The notes: a model not told the origin generated them from the letters alone. Positions 31,624-38,624 are shown, numbered from the stretch's first letter. The stretch: 64,000 nucleotides of DNA from Caminicella sporogenes DSM 14501 (GCF_900142285.1 NZ_FRAJ01000005.1:62001-126000); one strand, 5' to 3'. A program made the numbers and translations.

Positions 31624-32043
31624 ATGACTTTAGGCAAAAGATTAAAAGAACTAAGACTAGAAAACAAAAAAACTGCTGAAGAAGTGGCAAAAATTTTAAG
31701 CATTGGTCGTTCAACTTTATCTAATTACGAAAATGATATTAGGAAACCCGATTATGATACTTTAAAAAAATTTGCAAGTTTATATAATGTAAGTTTAGAT
31801 TATCTTCTAGGAAGAACAAATAACAGAAAAGGTATACTAAAAGTAGAAGGCAATTTAGATAAAAATAATATTAAATATAAAACTTATAATGAAATCATAA
31901 AAAAATTAGAACAAAAACTCATAGAAGAAAAAATTATAAAACCTAATTCTCCTATACCTAATGATGTATTTGAAAAAATATTAAGGTTTGGACAAGAAGC
32001 AGCTATAGAAATTCTGAAAACACGAAAAAAGCAGGATGATTAA
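31624..32043 (+). CDS. CI-like repressor without peptidase domain
   Basis: 139 residues. HTH at about 8-60 (LGKRLKELRLENKKTAEEVA, LSIGRSTLSNYENDIRKPDY). The rest is helical, with no S24/LexA-type Ser/Lys protease motifs, so RecA-stimulated self-cleavage is unlikely. It should maintain lysogeny by blocking the early promoter. AAAGAGGTG precedes the ATG. A strong terminator follows the stop at once. Confidence 0.85.
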   Translation: MTLGKRLKELRLENKKTAEEVAKILSIGRSTLSNYENDIRKPDYDTLKKFASLYNVSLDYLLGRTNNRKGILKVEGNLDKNNIKYKTYNEIIKKLEQKLIEEKIIKPNSPIPNDVFEKILRFGQEAAIEILKTRKKQDD

Positions 32044-32060
32044 AAATCATCCTGCTTTTT
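32025..32060. terminator. Strong bidirectional terminator between repressor and SOS-type gene
   Basis: GCAGGATGAT (32031-32040) and ATCATCCTGC (32047-32056) form a perfect 10-pair stem flanked by A-rich and T-rich runs, so it can work in both directions. It ends the repressor transcript. Confidence 0.9.
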
Positions 32061-32181
32061 ACAACTCATTAGGCTTTTTTATTTTTGTTATTAACTTATC
32101 TATGTAATTATCTATTTCGTTATCTTTTAAATTTTTAATTGATACTAATAATTTTAACAAATTATCACATATCTTGTTCAT
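32059..32181 (-). CDS. 40-residue protein under a LexA-box-like promoter
   Basis: ATG at 32179-32181 is preceded by AGGGGG at eight bases. A small helical protein (NKICDNLLKLLVSIKNLKDN, then DNYIDKLITKIKKP). It faces the repressor gene tail to tail and is driven by a promoter with a near-perfect LexA box. Small SOS-induced proteins can inactivate phage repressors that cannot cleave themselves, so an antirepressor role is a good hypothesis. No family recognised. Confidence 0.6.
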   Translation of the reverse strand: MNKICDNLLKLLVSIKNLKDNEIDNYIDKLITKIKKPNEL

Positions 32182-32220
32182 CTTATTTCCCCCTTCAACT
32201 AATCCCCAGCGGCGAATACT

Positions 32221-32272
32221 CGAATACATGTTCGGTTATTTATATTTTAACATTTCTCTTTTTTAAATTCAA
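32221..32272 (-). promoter_or_regulatory. SOS-type promoter: -35, -10 and LexA-like box
   Basis: Minus strand: -35 TTGAAT (32267-32272), 17-base spacer, -10 TAAAAT (32244-32249). Just downstream, at the expected start point, CGAATACATGTTCG (32221-32234) matches the Firmicute LexA consensus CGAAC-N4-GTTCG except for one base. A partial second copy CGAATACT adjoins at 32213. LexA bound here would block transcription until DNA damage. Confidence 0.7.
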
Positions 32273-32339
32273 TAAAAATTAGAAATATTTTCTGTAAAAA
32301 TATAAAAATTTTGATATACTTAAATAAATCTTAATAAGT

Positions 32340-32367
32340 TTGTCTTGATAAATTGTTACTTTATAAT
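32340..32367 (+). promoter_or_regulatory. Promoter upstream of mini-array 1
   Basis: TTGTCT (32340-32345) and TATAAT (32362-32367) are 16 apart. The predicted start falls about at 32374, just before the first repeat (32379). The stretch TTGATATACTTAAATAAATC just upstream recurs near 33653, showing duplication of this control region. Confidence 0.65.
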
Positions 32368-32378
32368 ACTATTCAAAA

Positions 32379-32470
32379 ATGTTATATTAACTATGAGAGA
32401 TGTAAATGAAGAAATAGAAAATATTAAAGAAATAGAACTTGGTTTTATATTAACTACGAGAGATGTAAAT
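32379..32470 (+). CRISPR. Mini-CRISPR array 1 (two repeats, one 34-base spacer)
   Basis: Two 29-base repeats at 32379-32407 and 32442-32470 flank a 34-base spacer. The repeat begins GTTTTATATTAACTA and ends GATGTAAAT, very close to the known C. difficile type I-B repeat. Copy 1 differs at two 5' positions and copy 2 has one internal change (C at position 16). No cas genes are in the window. Confidence 0.75.
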
Positions 32471-32489
32471 TCACGAAAGGGTGATTATG

Positions 32490-32762
32490 ATGTCAAATGA
32501 AATATTGCAACAACTATTAAATGAAGTAAAAAATATTAATAAAAAATTAAATTCAATGGACGCTGAAATTAAAACTATTAACCAACGTCTTGAAAATTTA
32601 GAACAAGGTCAAAATCGTATTGAACAAAAACTTAATGTAACTCACGACCAAGTATTTAGAAATACAGAAGGTATTAACTCTATTAAAGAAGAACTTGATA
32701 CTATCGAAGCTGTCACAAAAGAAAATCTTTATGATATTGCTAAGTTAAAACTTATTAAATAA
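32490..32762 (+). CDS. Small coiled-coil protein, moron cassette
   Basis: 90 residues from ATG 32490, with AAAGGGTG seven bases upstream. Nearly all coiled coil with heptads (NEVKNINKKLNSMDAEIKTI, NQRLENLEQGQNRIEQKLNV). Similar small coiled-coil proteins occur widely in clostridial genomes and mobile elements. It follows mini-array 1 on the same transcript and has its own terminator. Confidence 0.65.
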   Translation: MSNEILQQLLNEVKNINKKLNSMDAEIKTINQRLENLEQGQNRIEQKLNVTHDQVFRNTEGINSIKEELDTIEAVTKENLYDIAKLKLIK

Positions 32763-32790
32763 ACTGGACTTTGTTCAGTTTATTTTTTTT
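32761..32790 (+). terminator. Terminator of the coiled-coil cassette
   Basis: AAACTG (32761-32766) pairs with CAGTTT (32776-32781), followed by a run of eight T. Confidence 0.8.
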
Positions 32791-33017
32791 AATTGTGTTT
32801 CTATTCTAATTTTTGACCTGTCACCTTTATAAATAAATAAAGAATATATATTATTTTCATTATTGTTTATGTCCAAGCACTGTTTACTTACTGTTTCCTC
32901 ACTGTTACTTTCATTAGTTTTAAAAAGTTGATAAATATCGTAATTTACTACTTTATAGTATGTATACTTTCTGTTATCTTTTTGTTTCTGTATAAAAATA
33001 GAACATGTATTCGATAA

Positions 33018-33103
33018 TAAAATGTCGAATAATTTATTTTAAGAAAAATTTTTGTCTGTTCGACAATATTTTCAAGATTTTGACATAATAATTTTTATAT
33101 AAT
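33018..33103 (+). promoter_or_regulatory. Promoter module with two perfect Spo0A boxes
   Basis: TGTCGAA at 33023-33029 and its inverse TTCGACA at 33059-33065 match the Spo0A core heptamer exactly. TTGACA (33080-33085) and TATAAT (33098-33103) follow; their 12-base gap is too short for an ordinary sigma-A promoter. Box to TATAAT is 39 bases, the same as in the module at 34307. The rest of 32791-33126 is AT-rich and holds no gene I can support. Confidence 0.6.
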
Positions 33104-33135
33104 TTAAAGGAAACTAATGAAAGGAGTTGATAAAT

Positions 33136-33576
33136 TTGAAAAAATTTTTAAAATGGTTAGGAATTGGATTTGTTGTTTTAGTAGTTATAGGAGCTATAGC
33201 TGGAGGTGGTGATAATAATTCAACTGAAACTCCTAAAACAGAAATACAAGAAACATCAACTAATAAACAACCAGTACAAAATAATGAAGAATCTACAAAA
33301 CAAGAAACTAAAAAGCCTAATTTAGAACTAATTGAACACACTATTAAATCTGATAGTTTTTCCAAATATGTTGTTGGAACAATAAAAAATAACACAGATA
33401 GAAAATATGGATACGTTCAAGTTGAAATTAATATTTATGATAAAGATGGAGCACAAATAGGAAGTACAATGGATAACATTAATAATTTAGCTCCCGGTGC
33501 AACATGGAAATTCAAAGCTCCAATCTTAGAAGATGAAGCTGCTAGTTATCAAATAATAGATATTTCAGGATTTTAA
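33136..33576 (+). CDS. Membrane-anchored FxLYD-domain protein
   Basis: 146 residues from TTG 33136 (AAAGGAG ends nine bases before; the TTG at 33127 abuts it). One N-terminal membrane segment (LKWLGIGFVVLVVIGAIAG), a Thr/Glu/Gln-rich linker (to about residue 65), then a beta-sandwich domain with VQVEINIYDKDGAQIGSTMD and NLAPGATWKFKAPI, the FxLYD signature. It is an extracytoplasmic protein anchored in the host membrane, a likely lysogenic-conversion factor. Possibly under Spo0A control. Confidence 0.78.
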   Translation: MKKFLKWLGIGFVVLVVIGAIAGGGDNNSTETPKTEIQETSTNKQPVQNNEESTKQETKKPNLELIEHTIKSDSFSKYVVGTIKNNTDRKYGYVQVEINIYDKDGAQIGSTMDNINNLAPGATWKFKAPILEDEAASYQIIDISGF

Positions 33577-33580
33577 CAGT

Positions 33581-33612
33581 AAAGCTGCTTATATAGCAGC
33601 TTTTGTTTTTTT
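33581..33612 (+). terminator. Terminator of the FxLYD cassette
   Basis: AAAGCTGCT (33581-33589) pairs with AGCAGCTTT (33595-33603), followed by GTTTTTTTG. Confidence 0.88.
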
Positions 33613-33617
33613 GTTAA

Positions 33618-33661
33618 TTCGACAATTTTTTCTAAATTTCAACATTATTATTTGATATACT
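33618..33661 (+). promoter_or_regulatory. Promoter module with a Spo0A box before the YbjQ-like gene
   Basis: TTCGACA at 33618-33624 lies 38 bases from TATACT (33656-33661). The part from TTGATATAC on repeats the sequence upstream of mini-array 1. It is a hybrid of two module types. Confidence 0.5.
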
Positions 33662-33715
33662 TAAATAAATCTTGATAAATTGTTACTTTACAAATGCTAC
33701 TTAAGGAGGTTTTTT

Positions 33716-34000
33716 ATGAACAATATACTAATATCAACAGGTGATATAAAAGACAATTATCAAATTATTGACACTATCTTTGCAATGGATTCTCATAAAG
33801 AAAGTTTTTTTAAAAATGCCGACCCTAACAAAGCTTTTAATAAAGTTAAAGAACAATTAAGACAAGAATGCAAAAAAATTGGTGGAAATGCTGTTATTAA
33901 TTGCTTATTTGAATATCGTGTAGCCCTTGATTCTGGTTTAATAGGTTCTAAACAAGTAATTGAAATATTTGCTTACGGTACAGCCGTAAAAATTTTATAA
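33716..34000 (+). CDS. YbjQ-like (heavy-metal-binding-fold) protein
   Basis: 94 residues from ATG 33716, with AAGGAGG six bases upstream. The pattern MNNILISTGDIKDNYQIIDT with AFNKVKEQLRQECKKIGGNA and a C-terminal strand resembles the YbjQ/UPF0145 fold, which forms pentamers of unknown role. It is a separate cassette on the plus strand. Confidence 0.6.
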   Translation: MNNILISTGDIKDNYQIIDTIFAMDSHKESFFKNADPNKAFNKVKEQLRQECKKIGGNAVINCLFEYRVALDSGLIGSKQVIEIFAYGTAVKIL

Positions 34001-34038
34001 TTATTACATAATACTTCTTTTTATAAAAGATTTCTAAA

Positions 34039-34132
34039 ATTTTATATTAACTATGAAAGATGTAAATTGGTAAACATATTCCAGCAGTGAATACAGTAAT
34101 TAAGTTTTATATTAACTATGAGAGATGTAAAT
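34039..34132 (+). CRISPR. Mini-CRISPR array 2 (two repeats, one 36-base spacer)
   Basis: Repeats at 34039-34067 and 34104-34132 flank a 36-base spacer. The second copy carries the intact consensus start GTTTTATATTAACTA; the first differs at position 1 and at one internal base. Same orientation as array 1, about 1.6 kb away. The spacer matches nothing I could see elsewhere in the window. Confidence 0.75.
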
Positions 34133-34261
34133 ATGGTTAAAAAGAATGTGAATATACATCTTGTAAAACAAGATAATTCTTGGATAATAAAAGCTGATGA
34201 AGATTTAGCAAATGCAATTACTGGAAATTTAATAGAAATGGCTAAAGCCTTTGGTAACTAA
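34133..34261 (+). CDS. Small protein directly after the last CRISPR repeat (42 aa)
   Basis: The ATG at 34133 is the first base after the repeat. The frame is also open upstream through the repeat. NVNIHLVKQDNSWIIKADED looks like a beta hairpin of a DUF2188-like protein, but it is too short to be sure. The only ribosome site is GAGAG inside the repeat. A strong terminator follows. Confidence 0.45.
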   Translation: MVKKNVNIHLVKQDNSWIIKADEDLANAITGNLIEMAKAFGN

Positions 34262-34270
34262 TTTAATTTC

Positions 34271-34300
34271 AAAGCTACTTTCGAGTAGCTTTTATTTTTT
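34271..34300 (+). terminator. Terminator, copy 1 of an exact duplicate
   Basis: AAAGCTACT pairs with AGTAGCTTT around a TTCG loop, followed by TATTTTTT. The 30 bases are identical to 35407-35436. Confidence 0.9.
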
Positions 34301-34306
34301 CTGTAA

Positions 34307-34351
34307 TTCGACAAGTTTTTTAGGATTTTGACATGCAAAACATTGTATAAT
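34307..34351 (+). promoter_or_regulatory. Promoter module with a Spo0A box
   Basis: TTCGACA (34307-34313), TTGACA (34328-34333) and TATAAT (34346-34351) have exactly the spacing of the module at 33059. The AAAAAGGAGG that follows leads only into short frames of 15 codons, so the original gene appears to be lost. Confidence 0.55.
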
Positions 34352-34486
34352 TCGATTTAAAAAGGAGGTGGTAAATTTAGTTTGGATGCATATGGAAATA
34401 TTAGAATATTTTTAAATTATCCAGTTTAAGCTTTCCCCAATATGATATAATATAGATATAAATATTATGTTGCGGGAGAGATTATT

Positions 34487-34627
34487 ATGAATAAAACTAA
34501 ACTTATTAAATCAGTATTAAAAAATCAAAAGAAAGCTATTAACAAAAAAACAGAACTCGAAAAGGAATTTAACAAGGAGTGGAACAAATGGGGGAATATT
34601 ACGAAAAAGGAAATAAAATTCCTTTGA
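34487..34627 (+). CDS. Small basic protein overlapping the next gene (46 aa)
   Basis: ATG at 34487 is preceded by GCGGGAGAG and by TATAAT at 34446-34451. Lys-rich helix (KLIKSVLKNQKKAINKKTEL). It overlaps the next gene's start by 40 bases in another frame and supplies the AAGGAG for it, so it may act as a leader peptide for coupled translation. Confidence 0.5.
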   Translation: MNKTKLIKSVLKNQKKAINKKTELEKEFNKEWNKWGNITKKEIKFL

Positions 34628-35394
34628 TTTATTTTATGTATAAAGATATTGAAATGATTAACTCTTTTTATTCTCAAGTGTTTAGTGGAAATTTAATTGG
34701 TATTAATAAATCTAGTAGTTCTGAAATAGCAGTAAGCACTGAGTTAAGTTCTGAATTAAAGGTTTTTAATGCTGCTAAAAATACTAATGACATGAATTCT
34801 CAAGCAATTGAACATAATATAGACCCTCATGATTCAAAAATTATTGATTTATTTAATGAATTGTCTAATAATCTTGAAGAAAAATCATTAGAAGAATATG
34901 AAAATGGACAACTTATTAAGCTAAAAGGGTCTATAAAAATAAGAAATTTAGATGCAATACAAAATGCATTGCCTATCATGGAATCACTAGGATTGTTAGA
35001 AGAGTTAAAAACACCTTTAGATTTTCCTCATAAAAAAAATAAAAAATATAATTTATATAAGCTTATTAAAGAAACTTTTAATTTAATCCCAAAAGGTATT
35101 GAGCTTGAAATTAAAACTTCATATAATGAAAATATAATTGGGCTAATAAAAGAAGAATATCTAACATACAAGTCTACTGATCTTCTAAAAGTATTTGGAA
35201 GTACACTCCCAGGAGAATGGGAAATGATAGGAATAATAACAAAGAGAAATAAAAATAATTATACTTTCACTTCGAAATCTATGTATAGACAAGCTACTGA
35301 CGAATTATCTACTTTATTAAATGAATTTATTAATTCTGATGGTCCTGAATACGCAATAATTCCTGTTGTTATTTATAAAAATGTAATATATTAA
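34588..35394 (+). CDS. DUF6414-like protein
   Basis: 268 residues from ATG 34588 (AAGGAG eight bases upstream; the GTG at 34579 overlaps that site). N-terminus GNKIPLIYFMYKDIEMINSF followed by a Ser/Glu-rich part, a helix-turn region LDAIQNALPIMESLGLLEEL, and a C-terminal alpha/beta domain with TLPGEWEMIGIITKRNKNNY. This resembles DUF6414 proteins, but I am only moderately sure. Own terminator; expressed as a cassette next to the integrase. Confidence 0.55.
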   Translation: MGEYYEKGNKIPLIYFMYKDIEMINSFYSQVFSGNLIGINKSSSSEIAVSTELSSELKVFNAAKNTNDMNSQAIEHNIDPHDSKIIDLFNELSNNLEEKSLEEYENGQLIKLKGSIKIRNLDAIQNALPIMESLGLLEELKTPLDFPHKKNKKYNLYKLIKETFNLIPKGIELEIKTSYNENIIGLIKEEYLTYKSTDLLKVFGSTLPGEWEMIGIITKRNKNNYTFTSKSMYRQATDELSTLLNEFINSDGPEYAIIPVVIYKNVIY

Positions 35395-35406
35395 TATTAT
35401 ATATCT

Positions 35407-35437
35407 AAAGCTACTTTCGAGTAGCTTTTATTTTTTT
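35407..35437 (+). terminator. Terminator, copy 2 of an exact duplicate
   Basis: Same stem AAAGCTACT/AGTAGCTTT with TTCG loop as at 34271. It isolates the recombinase gene from upstream transcription. Confidence 0.9.
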
Positions 35438-35438
35438 C

Positions 35439-35476
35439 TTGCAAATAATATAATTATATTATCATAATATATGATA
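35439..35476 (+). promoter_or_regulatory. Recombinase promoter with overlapping palindrome
   Basis: TTGCAA (35439-35444) and CATAAT (35463-35468), 18 apart, form a candidate promoter. The -10 lies in a perfect palindrome: TATCATA (35460-35466), ATA, TATGATA (35470-35476). CATAATATA also fits the -10 form of mother-cell sigma factors, but no matching -35 is clear. Confidence 0.45.
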
Positions 35477-35493
35477 TAGAAAGGAAGTCTAAA

Positions 35494-37047
35494 TTGTATT
35501 GTATGTATTTAAGAAAATCAAGAGCCGATATAGAAGCAGAAGCTCGAGGAGAAGGTGAAACTTTAAAAAGACATGAAAAAATTTTGTTTGATTTAGCAAA
35601 AAAAATGAAAATAAATATTACTAAAATCTATAGAGAAATTGTATCTGGAGAAACTATATCAGCTAGACCTGTTATGCAGCGACTGCTAACCGATATAGAA
35701 AACGGTATGTGGGAAGGTGTATTTGTAGTAGAAGTAGAACGTTTAGCACGTGGAGATACTATTGACCAAGGTATAGTCGCACAAGCTTTCAAATATACTA
35801 ACACCAAGATTATTACACCAATGAAAATATATGACCCTCAAAATGAATTCGATGAAGAATATTTTGAATTTGGATTATTCATGTCAAGAAGAGAATATAA
35901 AACGATCAATAGGAGATTACAAAGAGGTAGAATAGAATCAGTTAAAGAAGGAAAATATTTAGGAACTATAGCTCCTTATGGATATAAAAGAAAAAGATTA
36001 GAAAAACAGAAAGGATATACATTAGAAATAATTCCTAATGAAGCAAAAATAGTTAAATTGATATATGATTGGTATACAAGCTCTAATAGAATTGGTGTAT
36101 CTATCATAGCTCGTAAACTAAATGAAATGAAAATTCCTACTAGAAAAGGTGGAGATTGGACTACTTCTACAATTAGGGGTATACTATCTAATCCTGTTTA
36201 TATAGGCAAAATTCGTTGGAATTCTCGTCCTCAAATAAAGCAAGTAGTAAATGGAGAAATAATAAAAAAACGTCCACGTGCTAATAAAAAAGATTGGATA
36301 TTAGTTGATGGTTTACATGAAGCAATAATTGATGATGATACATTTAATCTTGCACAAAAATATTTATCAGAAAATCCAACTCTTCCAATTCCAACTAGAT
36401 ATGTCACTAAAAATCCACTTGCTGGGTTAATTGTTTGCGGTATATGTGGTAGAAAAATGAACCGTAGACCTTATAAAAATTATCCTGATACTCTAATGTG
36501 TGTCGGTCCTACTTGCACAAATGTAAGCTCTCATTTATATTTAGTTGAAAAAAAATTACTCAACGTATTAGAAGCATGGTTAAATAATTATAAATTAGAC
36601 TTAGCTTCTAAAGAAAAAAAACAAGAAAGTAATTTAGAAATAGACATAATAAAAAAATCTATAAAAAATCTTGATAAGGAATTAGAAACTCTAAATAAAC
36701 AATCTAATAGTTTACATGATTTATTAGAACAAGGAGTATATTCTGTTGAAACATTCTTAGAAAGGTCAAAAATTATAAATGACAAGATTAATATTGTTAA
36801 AACTAATAAAAAAGAATTAGAAGAAAAACTAAATAAAATTTATATTACAGAAAAAAACAAAAAGATTTTAATCCCTAAAATTGAAAGAGTAATTGAATTA
36901 TATTGGAAATTAAAATCTGCTAAAGAAAAAAATGAACTGCTTAAAGAAGTAATAGACAAAGCAATCTATATAAAAAAAGAAGGTGGGCGTTGGAGCAATA
37001 AAATAGATGATTTTACTTTAGATTTATATCCTAAATTACCTGAATAA
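35494..37047 (+). CDS. Large serine recombinase (prophage integrase/excisionase)
   Basis: 517 residues from TTG 35494, with AAAGGAAG upstream. The resolvase domain holds the catalytic Ser9 (YLRKS) and Arg-rich motifs (RPVMQRLLTDIENGMWEGVF, EVERLARGDT). A Recombinase domain follows (about 165-290, with GDWTTSTIRGILSNPVYIGK), then a zinc ribbon (CGICGRK at about 315 and a CxxxxxC pair near 335), then a long coiled coil (about 380-480) as in phage serine integrases. It lies about 13 bases before the cotJC remnant, so its attachment site adjoins it. In skin-type elements such enzymes excise the element during sporulation. Confidence 0.95.
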   Translation: MYCMYLRKSRADIEAEARGEGETLKRHEKILFDLAKKMKINITKIYREIVSGETISARPVMQRLLTDIENGMWEGVFVVEVERLARGDTIDQGIVAQAFKYTNTKIITPMKIYDPQNEFDEEYFEFGLFMSRREYKTINRRLQRGRIESVKEGKYLGTIAPYGYKRKRLEKQKGYTLEIIPNEAKIVKLIYDWYTSSNRIGVSIIARKLNEMKIPTRKGGDWTTSTIRGILSNPVYIGKIRWNSRPQIKQVVNGEIIKKRPRANKKDWILVDGLHEAIIDDDTFNLAQKYLSENPTLPIPTRYVTKNPLAGLIVCGICGRKMNRRPYKNYPDTLMCVGPTCTNVSSHLYLVEKKLLNVLEAWLNNYKLDLASKEKKQESNLEIDIIKKSIKNLDKELETLNKQSNSLHDLLEQGVYSVETFLERSKIINDKINIVKTNKKELEEKLNKIYITEKNKKILIPKIERVIELYWKLKSAKEKNELLKEVIDKAIYIKKEGGRWSNKIDDFTLDLYPKLPE

Positions 37048-37059
37048 TTTTACTGATAA

Positions 37060-37075
37060 CATGGTGGTACAGAAG
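37060..37075 (+). other. Right attachment junction (attR) of the prophage in cotJC
   Basis: The recombinase stop is at 37045-37047, a TAA lies in the cotJC frame at 37057-37059, and CotJC-like coding starts with GGTACAGAAGAA at 37066. The crossover must be between about 37060 and 37072. The matching left junction is outside the window. Confidence 0.7.
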
Positions 37076-37455
37076 AATTAGCTCATTGGGAAATAATAGG
37101 AACAATCGTATGGAAATTAGTTAAAGATGCTCCCATAGAAAAAATAAAGGGAACACCATTTGAAGCTCATTTCGTAAGTCATGGTAGAAATCCATTTCCT
37201 CATAATGCAGCAGGTTATGCATGGACAGCAACTTTCATACAATCAAAAGAAGACCCAATAGCTAATTTATATGAAGATTTAGCTGCTGAACAAAAAGCTA
37301 GAGCTACCTATGAAACTCTTATAAAACTTTCAGATGACCCAGGCGTAACCGATGCCCTCAAATTCCTTCATCAAAGAGAAATAATACATTTTCAGCGTTT
37401 TGGAGAAGCATTAGTTAAAGTAGAAGATTATTTGAATTCTAAACATATTTTTTAA
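37060..37455 (+). pseudogene. cotJC: 3' part of cotJC (spore coat manganese-catalase-like protein), cut by prophage insertion
   Basis: The frame gives about 130 residues from GTEELAHWEIIGTIVWKLV to the natural end FGEALVKVEDYLNSKHIF. CotJC is normally about 190 residues, so the first 55-60 are missing, and no start codon or ribosome site exists here. Retained Mn-catalase ligands include Glu and His of EELAH, Glu of AAEQKARATYE and His of REIIHFQRF; the first Glu is in the missing part. The reading frame is undamaged, so precise excision of the prophage could restore a full gene. Confidence 0.9.
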
Positions 37456-37494
37456 ACTTACAAAAAAATAATAAAATATATAGTTTGAATTAGC

Positions 37495-37526
37495 AAAGGA
37501 GAGTCTTAATAAACTCTCCTTTATTA
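37495..37526. terminator. Bidirectional terminator between cotJC and the PLP enzyme gene
   Basis: AAAGGAGAGT (37495-37504) and ACTCTCCTTT (37513-37522) form a perfect stem. It can end both converging transcripts. Confidence 0.85.
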
Positions 37527-37532
37527 TTAATA

Positions 37533-38501
37533 CTAATGTATTGCAAATAATCCGGGTATTCCTCCTGTATGAATAAAAACTACATTTTCATTTTCTCTTA
37601 TATAACCTCTTTCTATCAAATCAATTAATCCTCCAAATGCCTTTCCTGTATACACAGGGTCTAGAATTATTCCTTCATTTTTTGCAAGTAGTTTTATAGC
37701 TTGTGTACCAATTTCAGATGGAATAGCATATCCCGGTCCAACATAATCTTTTAATACTACTTCTTTTTCATTTATACAAATATCACTTTCTAATAGCTTA
37801 AGAGCCCCATTAACTAAATTACTGATTTTCTTTTCAAAATCTTTTTCAGGTGAAACCATTACACCAGTTACTTTTGTTTTTTTATCCAATAATTTAACTC
37901 CAGCTATAATACCTCCTTGTGTTCCACCTGAGCCAGATGCACAAACAATATGGTCTATATTAACTCCGATTTCATCTGCCTGTTTAAATAATTCAAATGC
38001 ACAATTTATGTATCCCAAAGTCCCTAAAATGTTTGAACCTCCCATTGGTATTACATATGGCTTTTTACCTTTTTTCATTAACTCCTCTGATAACTTTATA
38101 GCTTCATCATATACTTCACTAGTAGAATCAGTATCAATAAAATATATCTTAGCATCTAAAATATTATTTAGTAATAAATTACCTTTTGTATCTGTAACTC
38201 CTCTTTTCTTCAATACTAAAATAGGTTCTAAATGTAATTTTCTACAAGAAGCAGCTGTAAGCATAGCATGGTTAGATTGAGCACCACCTATAGTTATGAC
38301 TGTATCACATCCCTTATCAATAGCATCGGCTAAAAGAAACTCTAACTTTCTAATTTTATTTCCTCCAACTCCCACTCCTGATAAATCATCTCTTTTTATA
38401 AATAAATTTACATTAAATTTGGAACTCAAATTTTGTAATTTCTTAAAAGGAGTAGGAAAAATACCTAATTTTTTTCTTTTAAAATTACTTATTTTATACA
38501 T
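37533..38501 (-). CDS. PLP-dependent D-cysteine desulfhydrase / ACC deaminase family enzyme
   Basis: 322 residues from ATG 38501 (AAAGGGGG six bases upstream; the ATG at 38507 abuts it). PLP Lys49 lies in GVGGNKIRKLEFLLAD; GGAQSNHAMLTAAS binds the substrate carboxylate, and GSGGTQGGIIAG binds PLP phosphate. It likely splits D-cysteine to pyruvate, H2S and ammonia; ACC deamination is possible but less likely in anaerobes. It is monocistronic, convergent with cotJC. Confidence 0.85.
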   Translation of the reverse strand: MYKISNFKRKKLGIFPTPFKKLQNLSSKFNVNLFIKRDDLSGVGVGGNKIRKLEFLLADAIDKGCDTVITIGGAQSNHAMLTAASCRKLHLEPILVLKKRGVTDTKGNLLLNNILDAKIYFIDTDSTSEVYDEAIKLSEELMKKGKKPYVIPMGGSNILGTLGYINCAFELFKQADEIGVNIDHIVCASGSGGTQGGIIAGVKLLDKKTKVTGVMVSPEKDFEKKISNLVNGALKLLESDICINEKEVVLKDYVGPGYAIPSEIGTQAIKLLAKNEGIILDPVYTGKAFGGLIDLIERGYIRENENVVFIHTGGIPGLFAIH

Positions 38502-38624
38502 CAGCATCCCCCTTTACATTTAATTATCCTTTTATATATATTCTTTAAATATTTAAATAATCCTCTAGAATATGTACAGCTTTAAATTTTTTATTTGTTA
38601 ATTACTGAAACAATCATTATTATG

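Noticed and set aside
32393-32500. A 35-codon frame running through the first mini-array, starting at the ATG inside the repeat
   Set aside because: No ribosome site, and the repeat matches a known CRISPR repeat; open frames are expected by chance in this AT-rich DNA.
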